Assembly: GCA_964019055.1 (NCBI GenBank)
Contig: OZ025210.1
Coordinates: 14,619,332 to 14,683,331 of the forward strand
Source of the DNA: Anthopleura xanthogrammica
Lineage: Eukaryota > Cnidaria > Anthozoa > Actiniaria > Actiniidae
Direction: 5' to 3'
Length of the DNA stretch: 64,000 nt
A program made the position numbers and the translations under genes. The notes under the pieces were generated by a model that made no database searches, had not been told where the DNA came from, and saw only the letters and a list, made by a program, of their open reading frames with translations. Positions within the stretch are counted from its first letter, which is position 1. Each line of letters opens with the position of its first letter. Positions 1-11,800 of this stretch are shown here, piece by piece.

Positions 1-46
1 TAAAAAATCAGTATATTATTATTGTTATTATTATTATTATTATTAC

Positions 47-79
<33 letters not shown>

Positions 80-169
80 CTGTTAATATTTTCGTGTCTT
101 TTTTACTATTTTCATTATTATTGTGAAATAAAGTTAAATTATTATTATTATTATTAATATTAATATTAA

Positions 170-215
<46 letters not shown>

Positions 216-220
216 ATTAA

Positions 221-259
<39 letters not shown>
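1..259. repeat. (ATT)n microsatellite
   Basis: Trinucleotide ATT/TTA repeat with a short interruption at about 75-140 and a few AATATT variants. It is low-complexity sequence with no coding content. Similar ATT/AAT tracts recur at 6709-6756, 7236-7277 and 8830-8863; the one at 7236 is the tail of a LINE, so this tract may be a similar remnant. Confidence 0.9.
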
Positions 260-260
<1 letters not shown>

Positions 261-1834
261 ACCAAATTACAACCAAGCAGCCAGTCAACCACAGGGGCGG
301 ATCACGAGGCGGTGAGTGGGTTGAGGAGCCCCCCAGCACAAATACACAAATAAAAATAAAAAAATCAGTATGAATGAAAACATTTATCCGGATAATCTTT
401 AATTGTTCAGTTCTAATCTTATTTGAGCGCCTTGTGTGTTTCTTTTGCTGTCCTTTGCTGTCCTTGTTTACACTTGAATATTCCATGCCTGATTCCGTGC
501 ATGTCAAGGACTAATTCCAAGGTATGTTTCCTAGAGAAAAACGTAATTATACCAATTACTACCAATAATTTCTCTACATATGGAAATATATGAAAATATA
601 TAGTCATGTCATTGCTATAAAAACACTTTAATGTATTATCTTGTTAATATTTCAGACCGGGAAAGCAGTAAAGTATAAGTCTGTTTAAAACCCGGAAGTC
701 AGAATCCGCAATCCGGAGTTAATACACAGAATGCTAAAATCCAGAATCGCCAAGAACCGAAATTTTAAATACATTATCCGATGAAAACCCATCATTTTCC
801 CTACGTTGTTGTTTTGGCACTGTCCTGTTTTAAAACTAACTGTAAACGTGAAGATCCATTCTGCCGCCTTTCAATGTTGCGATACCGCCATTTGATGCAT
901 CAGACTGATGGAGAGAAAGTAAAAATTACTACTTCGGATTTTTTTATTTTTTTTTGGAAGAGAGGAGGATATTTTAAACTGTTCGTATGGATTTGAGTCT
1001 CTAGTTATTAATAGACTATTTTTTATATTGGCAGAATGCTGGTGTCTGAGAAGTTTAAGTACGTTGTAATTCTTTTGGTTGAAGATTTGGCATCAGTGCA
1101 GACAAAACTCCAGGCTGTCATTCGTTGCATTGTCTGCTACTCACGCGATCGTCACAAACGGCCCAAGTCAACATACATTACTGGCTATTTCAGAGCTTTA
1201 AACCCGAGATAAACAGTCAACTTTAATAAATGAAATGATAGCATTTACTCGGCAATTACTTTATACATGTCACCATTCCTCTAACTACTCAACTTGAGAA
1301 CATAAAACTTTAACATGAGCTGCAAGTTGGTGTGGACTTTCGCCTCTCTGCTTAATACGTAGTGTCAAATATATATTGCATAGGGCATAGAAGGTAGGGA
1401 TTTCATCGTATAATGTATGTAGAATTTTTTATTTATTTTTTTTTGCGATTCCGATTTTTCAGTTTCCCGTGTATTTATTTCGTATTCTGGGATCCGGATT
1501 CCGGTTTACACACTCCGGATTTTTTTCCCGCGAACTCAAGCAGACAGGTCATGACATTAAATTTTTTCCGAGAATTAAAATATCTCGGTTAAATATGTTT
1601 ACATATTTGACACTGAAAGGAAAGCAAAATAAGTCTTGCATTCTTTACTAACTTAACTTTCAAATTAGAAATTTAGTAGAAATAAAATCAATGCATATCA
1701 TAGGTCTACTGAAAACACGTACAGTGGATATATCAGATAGAACTCAACATAATTTGCATCTAGCATGACGTGATGAACCCCTTTTTCCATACCTTAATTA
1801 AGGTCAAATTTCAACGAAATCGATAAACAACGTT
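260..1834. other. gene-poor upstream region of gene A
   Basis: No convincing gene. Around 288-340 there is a G/C-rich piece with CCCCCC and GGGGCGGATC that resembles ends of dispersed repeats. CCGGA-rich segments at about 690-715 and 1487-1530 are loosely inverted relative to each other, which may mark an old transposon. The short open frames at 781-996 and 1469-1651 have no recognisable domain. Confidence 0.4.
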
Positions 1835-1889
1835 ATGGCTCCAAGCAAGCGAAAATCGTTGATTTTTATACTGTTTCTTTGCAGACCAG
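1835..1889 (+). CDS. Gene A exon 1: signal peptide
   Basis: ATG followed by a basic n-region and a hydrophobic core ([12 protein letters not shown]). The exon ends in phase 1 at a GTAAGA donor. Signal exons of genes B and C have the same form and phase. Joining to the exon at 8930 creates a Val codon and keeps the frame open. The 7-kb distance makes the link inferential; an alternative first exon could exist. Confidence 0.5.
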
Positions 1890-4800
1890 GTAAGAAATTA
1901 GTGCAGTAATCGAGAAACACAGATGCTCTAGTGGTCATGTAATCTTTTGTGGATAACCGAGAACGGTCAAAAATACTCATCCTGCTAAAAAAAAACGAAA
2001 GTTATTTCAAGCTAGTGTTTTATCTCCTTCTTTAAATAAGCGATATAAAATGTAATGCTAGTTTTCACTAGCCTGACGGAATCGTAATTGGAGACAGAAG
2101 TGAGTGAAATACAGAGTGAAAATCAGACTGGCGGAGTCGGGATTGGAGGAAGAAGCAAGTCGGAAGCTGAATCGGATTGATAGTGACACAAATTCAAGAC
2201 AGATCGACATTGCCCCTTCGCCAACCAAAACAACCAATGATTATGTAGTTATTCCTAACGAAGCTACTACTTGGGCAAGTCTTATAGTTTTAAGATATTG
2301 CAAAATTTCTAAATCCACCAGCAGAATACTACGTAACTATTGCGAGGCACAACTTAATTGTTCGGTCATAACCAATTGATACCATCATGTATACCCGAAT
2401 GTGGTTATATTTCGGCTGTGGAAAGCCGTTTCAACAGTGAGATAATTGCAAATATTGAACTCAAATTGATGCCTCCACCGCCAGAAAGTGCAACTAATGT
2501 TTCCCGCTAAAATTATAACGTCTTTAGATTTCGAGTTATATCTATTTACATCAACAGCAATAGGACAATAGCAGAGATAGCTTGTCATTTTGAAAAAAAA
2601 ATGCAAGAGGAAGGAGTTTACAGTCAACTTTTTCACGTCAATACTCGTAAATTTAGGAAGTTTCATACAGATTGAAGAATATTGAACACAAAATGATAGT
2701 CTAGCTTCCCGCCATAAAATAATGTTTGCCGCCAAAATTATAACGTCTTATGAGTTTCAGTTATATCTGTTTACATAACTAGACGCTCTTGAAGCGTTCA
2801 TTGGGTTGCCTTTGCAAGTATTCTAGAGCTTGATGATGAACATTCCAAGACTCGCCAAATCTCCAAGCTAATCCCGCTTACTTATTTCGCGCAGGAGTTT
2901 TCCTTTCCTGTGGACTGAACAACCTTTTATCCTACCTTACTAGTACGACAACAGGTTTGATTGCGTTACTAACGCGTTTTAACGAGTATTAAGTTACTTG
3001 ATTACCTAGACTACCTTAAGCTACTAAGGGACGGACTATTAGATAATTGATGAGGGGGGGGGGGGGGGGGTTGCAGGAATTTTAGTTACATGCTGCATGT
3101 CTCACCCCATGCACGTTATATATATATATTTTTTTTTGAACATCATAACCTTGCACAATATTTTTTAAAACACTAGTATGGAATAATTAATATTACTTAT
3201 CATCATAGAGCAAAATTACTTATTGGTCAGTCAGAGATGGGCTTTTTTACAAAATTTGAAGTTTAAATTGACTGAATTAACATTTAAAAAAATGAACATG
3301 TAAAAAAAAATGTTTAACAATTTCTTGATTGAAAACTGAACATGCATTTGGAATTATGTTCTTATTTATTATGTTCGGATGTTGAATGCAATTATGCATT
3401 ATCATGGACTGGATTTTATTGCGGAGAAGGTAACGATGGTCAACCGGCGAACGTAGGGGGGTTTGGGGGCATGCCCCCCGAAACATTTTGGAAATTGAGA
3501 CCCCTCGGAAATACGATTTCCAGTGATTCGAGGGGCATTCACAACATATTCATAAAGTTCGTGCCATTACCTTTGACCTGTGCTTGCTTGATATTTTTTT
3601 CCGCACATAACAGCGCGCTCGATATTTTTTTGAGGTTTAAGAGCTTGCGCGATATTTTTTTGGGGATTTACGCAACTCCCCCATGAAATAATGACGAAAT
3701 AATAACTATATACAGCATATTTCAAGATCGAAACTGCTCACTGCCAAATAAGGTTTTTTAATATCAAAATTATTTTTTTAGTTATAGAGCATTTTCACCA
3801 TACTCACAAAGTAGTCATATGGTTGTACCATAGTTAATGGAGTGGAATGGTTTGGAAACCTATTGTTCTAGGTTTTTGTTCAACCTTTTCTATTGTTATA
3901 TGACGTTGACCGTGCACAGAGAAGAAAAAGTTGCAGCGTTTGTTCATCGTAAATTAGAGAACATAGACGTTTTTTCCTCAAAAATGTTATAAAATAGGAG
4001 ATATTTCTTAATTAATTCTATATGATAAAAATTAATTGTTTACTGAAAAGGGTAATCACCTTTTTGAACGCTTTCTTATCTATCATCTAGTAACTTAACT
4101 GTATCTGCGCGGAATTATTTATCCTCTTCTTTGTAATCTTAGAATGAAAATTTTACATTTTCAAAATGTTCGTACATGAAAATAGTACGGAAACTAGTAT
4201 TTCCAGCCATACTTGCTTTGGTTCATTGTGCACGGTCAATATCACGTGATGGTACGTTTCAACATCGCTCGCCAAACAAAAACCTAGAACAATAGGTTTC
4301 CAAACCATTCCACTCCATTAACTATGGTTGTACCAAAGAAAATAAATTTTCTGCAATTGTTTTACCCCTTTTATTACTTCTTTATTTTTTATGTGCATTT
4401 GGTAACCAGTGTGGATGGTGTTGTATAGCCCCCAAGATATATATTTATTGTTTTGCTAGCTTACGTAATTAAACTAACTATTCAATAGCTTACGAAAAAT
4501 ATTTGTATTTTGGAAAATAGATTAGTAGTATAAGAAAGACGCATCTTTCTCAGAGAGTTTAAAGTTATGATGTTCCCGCTAACAAATAGAGTTGCATAAG
4601 TTACGCGTGTTAAGTTACTCCTCATCTTGACCTTTAGTGCACGGCGAGGCGACAGCTAATTGCTGACGAAATATCTAAGCTTCATTACTTTATCCTGCTC
4701 GTCTGACTTCAAGTTCTTGTGGTCAGCTTCAATGTCTTGTTTGTCTATTGTTTTGTAGTTTGTCTCAGTATAGTTTGTATTTGAGAACTGGTAAGATATC

Positions 4801-6710
4801 GATTGGCTAGTTTGGCTAGATAGTTTGGCTAGATAGTTTTAGGATTCTCACAGTTTTGCTCATAGATTTTCATAGTTCTCTTCTTGAGTACGTTGAGGAA
4901 CCCGTTACAAAATAGCTCAATAACATCTTTTAGTGTAGGTCTACCACGTACGGCGTGTACGTTCGTAAGCAGTTTGAGCGTAGCGATAAAAAAGCTAAGG
5001 ATAATGGTAGGCCACATGCCTAAAGACAACATACTTCGATCAAGAAAAGAGACCTAATATGTAATTCTCTATCAACGTACCTCGAAGGAACGATGCAATT
5101 GCGTCCGAGCAAAGACAAATAGACCTAACTCATACTCAATATTATTATGTGATTAATTCTGTCAACATTTATCCAATCATATTTGAGAATTAGACAAACC
5201 AAAACTCCATTGGACAGACAATTGCTATAGTTACGAGTTTCCTCCAATCATGATCGCGACCCGGAAAAAAACACATGGCAACCCAGTAATTATAGTAATT
5301 ATAATAATTATTGTAATATATTATTACTGGGTTGCCTGAAGCAATAGATAATAGTTTAGGATTCTAGTTTATATTTATCTTAAATTGATTATTAAGATTT
5401 AGTTTTACATTTAGATTTTTTAATAGATAAAATTTGTTGAATTCGTTAGAGGCCTATACGCTACGCTATCGGTTGGCGCCCTATAGTGCCTGGATTGCAT
5501 ATTGAAGCATTAAGACGTATATACCGCTTTTATAATAATAATAACAAGACGCTCTTGGAGGGTTCACTGGGTTGCCTGAGCTCTCCCACTCGCCAATCCT
5601 ATATACTCTTTATTATTTCACACGAAAGTGTTCCTTTTGGGTTCAAAGTCCCCCTTTATTAAAAACATCTTAAATTCTAGTAAGACATTAGTGTTGCGTT
5701 ACTGATTCGTCAACGTGTATTAGGTTTCTACTTGACCTACTAAAGTAGACTAGCTGATGAAATAAACATATCTATTTCAGTATCGAAATTGTTCACTGCA
5801 AAACAAACGTTTTATCAATGTAAATACTCTTAGCCAAAATGTGTTAAACTGGTAATTTGTTTTTCCCTCAGTTTTTGTTTTCTGTATTTTCATAAACGAA
5901 AATATTCAACAAGGAGTCTTGGCAGTTCGCTTTCTTGCAGATCACTATCAGCTCGTCTGACTTCTACACGTTCTTGGAGTCAGCTTTCATCAAAGCTTTG
6001 TTTGTCACTCGTTTTGTAGTTTGTCTCTAGTTCTGTAGTTTGTCTCAGTATATTTTTTGTAAAGAATTAAGAGAAATATATTAAATGCATTTCCTATTTT
6101 TCTCTTAATTCTCTATTCTATTATTCACACCGAACGTATTTCATTTCACTAGTATTATCCTCAATTGTGCGTAAATATTTACGGTGTTCAGCTTACCCAT
6201 TAAATTATATCGCCCTGGACCCCCACAGTTGCCACATATACAACATTGCCTAACTGCGTAACCAGCGTGGTTGGTCCTTGTAGTGTAGTGGTTAACACGT
6301 CGGACTAGTATACCGAAACCGTGGGTTCGAGTCCTGCATTTGATATTTTTCTCTTAATTCTTTATTCTATTATTCACACCGAACGCATTTCATTTCACTA
6401 ATATCTGGTAAGATCTAGTTTAACCATAGCTAGATAGTTTATATATTCTCTTAGTCTATTTTGACTAGTTTGTCTAGTTCTACGATTATCATACCGTAGT
6501 TTGCTCGTAGATTCTCCAGGGAGATTCTCAAAGATAGCTCATAGATACTAACACTTCTATCTTTGAGTACGTGGACCAACCCGTTCCAAAATCGCTCAAT
6601 AACATCTTTTAGTGTGGGGCTACCACGTACGGCGTGTATGTTTGTAAGTAGTTTAAGCGTAGCTTTAAAAAACCAAAAGACAATAGTACGCAACATGCCA
6701 TGGCAACCCA

Positions 6711-6758
<48 letters not shown>

Positions 6759-7233
6759 TATAATAATCAACTTTATTTTATACTGCAATCTTTAAAAGAA
6801 CAATAAAATATATGTCTATGTGTTTAACTACCATACAATGTTGTAAAAATATATATCGTAGAATGAATATCGAAGTATATATTATTTATAGAATTCAAAT
6901 ATATATATATATATATAAAAGAAAAACTTATATCACTTAAAAAAATACGAAGGAAAAAGAAAATAAAAAAATAAAAAACCCTAAAAATTAGCTAAAAATA
7001 TATACATATGGCACTCTACTGTTTCAATATTACTGCGATTGTCAATATTCTGCGAACTCGTTAGTTGCGTGTTTCCCGTTTGAATTTATTTTTTCACTGC
7101 CGCCAGTCAAAAACATAAAAAGTACCGACTAATTAGTTTTGATTGACGGCAGCGAAAAGCCAATTTCACAACACGCCGTTGGAATGTCTGAGTTCGCAGA
7201 ATATTGAGAATCGCAGTAATGTCAATGTTTTTA

Positions 7234-7277
<44 letters not shown>

Positions 7278-8830
7278 GTTCAATAGCGCTTTACAAATAT
7301 TTATACTAAAAAAAATTATTAAGATTACTACTTTAAGACTAAAAATTCAACTACAAAATTCAATGTATACATAATATAACATAATATTAGATATTATAAT
7401 AAAAATGAATAATCTAAATTAACATGATTAAAACATTGCAACTTCATTTACTAGATTAAGTATTTTTATAATTTACTTCAATATAACAGCAATCATATTT
7501 GACCGTTTAATTTAACAATTTTATCAATATTTAATAAATTACACATAATTCGATAATAACTATAAATATATATCAACAAAAATTATTAACTTATTTAAAA
7601 GCTTGTTTAAAAAGCCAGGTTTTTACAGCTGAAATTGAAGTACTGCAGCATCTTATGCTTGGAGGAAGAGAATTCTACAGTTCAGGGGCAGCACAAGAAA
7701 AGGATCTCCTTCCATACGTTTTAACGTTGAAAGGTTTCTTGGCTTATAGATTTAAAGAGAAAGATCTTAAAACACGAGAGCGAACATAAGGTTTGACTAG
7801 ATCACATAAGTAGGAGGGATCTGTTTTGTTCAAAACTTTAAAAGTAAGTAAAATAAGTTTGAAAACAATTCGCTGTTCCACCGGCAGCCAATGTAAGCCA
7901 TACAAGATAGGTGTTATATGATCTTACTTACAAGTAAAGGTTACAAGCCTCGCCGCTGCATTTTGAGCAAACTGCAGTTTTTGTAGAGAAGATTTTGGAA
8001 GCCCATACAAAAGAGAGTTGCAAAAATCAAGTTTAGATGTAAGGAAGGCATGGACAAGAGTCTTACATGCAATGCATCTCAGGTACCTCCGAATTTTCCA
8101 AAGATTATGTATATGGAAAAAACAAGATTTGCACACAGCAATTATATGTTCATCAAAAGAAAACTTCTCATCAAAAATCACTCCAATATTCCTTACAGAG
8201 TGAGATAGGGAAATACTGGACTCTGCTATTTGGAGAGAATCAATTGGTGGTCGAGGGCGATGAGCATTCGATTATATTAGAATTGCAGTTTTATCATTGT
8301 TTAATTTTAATTTAATGTTACATCGTACTCTTTTATTGTTCTTGATCCTCGTAGACACACCAGGGCAGATCTGAGTAAAGAAAATGATGTTTTTGCTCTT
8401 ATCCAGGATATTGTCCTTGCGTATTGCTCACTTTCTTGTTGGCTATAAGCTCTGGAAGTCGGCTGTGGTAACCAATGGGGTTAGTGTACCCTGTTCTACT
8501 TCGTGGACCGTTTCCGCGAGCAAACGCTTCTTCTCGTTTTCGTAATTCCGTAGATCTGTTGAGGTTCAAGGTATTGATACGGATCTGCATTTGAGTGGAA
8601 AACCCTTACGTCAAAAAAGGGCAGACCGTTGTTTCTCCCAGAATCCACGCGCATGGATGTCCAATCTCGCTTCCGGGGCTTTGTTTGTCCTTCCACTAAT
8701 ATGTTATCCTGTGATTTATTGCAGGACAGGTTCAGTTTCAATATCGTTACATACTGTGTTAAGTAGCTCAGCTTCAAGATCACGTAACTCGTTATGGCGC
8801 TGAATAATAAATCCCCCACGTTTACATATC

Positions 8831-8863
<33 letters not shown>

Positions 8864-11800
8864 TATAATAGACCCTAAATAGTGTGTAATCACTTGCAGA
8901 CTCTTTTATTTATCATTGCTTGCTTGCAGTAATGTCTGAAATCACTGGTCCTACCCAGCTGACCTACTTCGTTGGTGACAATGCATATTTCAGATGGAAT
9001 AATACCGACTACAATGCAACGATATTATCTGCAACATGGGGCATCAAAAAAGGCAACATTGCAGATCCTCAGTATATCAATATAGATATACTGAGTAACA
9101 AATCGCACTTCAACTCAAAGTTGGAACCAAGTTTCATGGCTCGGCTGTCTTTTCACGGTGATCTTAAAAAAGGTTTGGCATGGTTTTGCCTCAAAAACAT
9201 CACTATCAACGATGAAAACGAGTATATCGCAAGCATCAGTGTCCATGTAAAGAGTGTTATGCCTTACACGGTTGTATTAACCGTAAAGGAAAGACAAGAA
9301 AAAGGTGAGCAATGTACGCCGTGTGGTGATTTATCGCACTTATTTTCGAATTTGTATTATATTATAAGGTAGATGCATAAGGTAGATATCTTTTCTCCTT
9401 AAGGCAATGGGCTCGCGCAAATTTAACCGATAGATTTTCCTATAATTTTGCATATAGATAGTTTTTGAGATGGACAAAACAGAACAACAACAAAAATCGG
9501 GGGTCATCGACATAGATTTTGCGCTATGTTAGCTTGAACACGGCACTCCCCAGCGAGTCTAGAACGAAAACAACGCTTCTCAAAGTATTACGTCTAGTTT
9601 AATTCTGGTGGAAGCAATATGAAAAACAGAGGCTTTCAGAGGTACTAAAGTAAATAAACTTCCTTGAAAAACAGTTTAATGTCACAAAGTTCAGGAAAAA
9701 TGCTAAGTTTTGACATTTCCAACTTGAAAAACAGTCGAAATTACGTGCGAATGTCAAGTCTTTTTTAGATGATGTTTCACGATTTTCTCGAAAACAAACC
9801 GATAGATTTTTTATTTTTTTCGATAAGTACTAGCTTTAGTTAAAAGACATCGAATTCAGGAAAAAATTGTATAGGTCACCGTATTCATTTACAAGATATA
9901 AGTCGTAAAGCAAAGCAAAATGAAGAGCGACAAACGGAAAGCACACAGGTAGCCCAATCCATGGGTTTTGTCGCGCATGCCTCGAGTCATCGAACATACA
10001 CAAAATGACTGCCATGCGACTAATTGTCAAGTTATATAAATACAGTGTATTGTTTCACATTTTGGTCAATATATTATACAATTCTAAATAATAATAAAAA
10101 ATGCGCAGAAAGATGCGCACGAGTGCGCGAGCCCATTGCCTTAAGACCTTTTTCCTTGGTTAAATAATTAATTAATCCATAATTGCATTAATTTTGTTCT
10201 TTCGTTTATTAGTTTTTTTTTTTTTATCATTCCATTTCTTGCTTTCCCGCCTTACTCCCATTTTTTAAATTTTTTTCGTCAATTTTTTGCTTTCTTTTGG
10301 AGTTTCTTATAAAGTACAAACAGATAGATACTTTATTAGTCATAAACATTGCAGCCGATAAGGCTGAATTACGTTAAGATTACAAAAAAGAAGAAATATA
10401 TTTAGAATATTAAGAAAAATGCATTAAAATACTAGAAAAAACACGTACGATAAATTGGAAAATATATATTCTATGCTATATAAAGGGTTTATGAAAAAAT
10501 TATAGGATATAAAATATTTATAAAATTGATTTAAGGGAGTTAAAAATTATAAAACTATTTTTCATGCGATCTGTATGAAAAGCCTTAACACTAAATGAGT
10601 GTTTCCTTCTAAGATTAATGGTACACGAATTGGTGGGTATTACAGGTATACAGGTATACAGCAAGGTATTAAGTTTATGGCTTGGGTCCCTAACTATATC
10701 ATTAAATAATTTGGCTGTAAGATCCTCACGGCGAGCATGTAGAGGAATAAGACCCGCTGATAATAAAGCTTCCTCATATGATTTGAAGGGAAAAATAATA
10801 CGCAACAACAATGTGTAAGCTTACTCAACGAAGCTAGATACAGGACATCATATTATTTTCTAGCCGAGAATGAGAAAATATATACTGTAGCTGACTAACA
10901 AAATATATGTTACTTTTAATGCTTTTATCTTTGTGTCTAGATGTTACTACTAAAGAACCAAACACTAAGCACGTTGTTACTCCGCTGTTTCAGCAAACTG
11001 TTAAAACTACCACGAAAGGTAATTTTATGACTAGAAATGATTAAAATGTGGGTGCGGGTGCCGATGAATTGCTTCCCTGAATTACCTCTTCTCCGTTCTT
11101 CTGAATTCATTTCAAAAGTTTTACTAAACAGCAGCTATCTGGATCGTTAAGGATAACCTAATCCCATGAGAAGTAGAGCATTCTTCAAAAAGTATATTCA
11201 AATTTTAAATCAACGAGCAGGCGTAGTTCAGTTGGTTAGTGCGCAGCCTTCAAAGCTAGAGTTCCTAGATTCGATCCTCAGAATATCCAAGTCTGTTTCG
11301 ACTTCTATTTAATTCATATAGCTTCAGCTTTTAAGACTCTTAAGACAGAGCACTGCATGATGGAGAGAGTGGGTAAAGTGCGGAAAGTCGGCTTCCATTG
11401 ATAGTAGGTCCATTGATAGTAGAATTTCATCGGAAGAAACTACCGATCGACGTTGAATATAAGTACTTTACCTTTATTTAACTGTTGGAACGTTCCGGAC
11501 TTTTATTTCAGTCCTTATCACTTTTCAAAAAGTACAAAATACAAAATACCATAACTGGCACAGCGCCCGCACTCGTGGGTGCGCGAGCTACCTTACAGGA
11601 GGCTGAAAGAGGAATTCGAAGCTCAGATGTAGTGTGACTGAGGTTCAGCCTCATTCACTTCCGTTGGTTAATCATTAGTATTCAGTTGGTCTCCGATTAC
11701 ATAATTTATCAACTGAAATTGGAGCTGAACATCATCCAGAGTCAGCAAGATTCACGTTTTGTTGATCTCCTAAGAAAGTAGTCAAATCATGTAGAATCCA

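Larger units (their letters stand above)
5890..6700. repeat. Dispersed repeat, copy 2, carrying a SINE insertion
   Basis: Second, diverged copy of the 4640-5040 repeat, interrupted by the tRNA-like element and its flanking direct repeats (6095-6400). The minus-strand frame 6451-6696 resembles 4829-5032 at the peptide level ([20 protein letters not shown]). It is followed directly by GGCAACCCAGTAATAATAAT and an AAT microsatellite. Confidence 0.5.

Noticed and set aside
2104..2379. 91-codon open frame as a gene
   Set aside because: No recognisable domain, no upstream signal, and it lies in the inferred intron 1 of gene A.
6275..6343. Functional tRNA gene
   Set aside because: The acceptor stem does not pair and the anticodon stem has a mismatch; the setting is a SINE. 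The sequences at 11217 and 18926 were rejected as tRNA genes for similar reasons.
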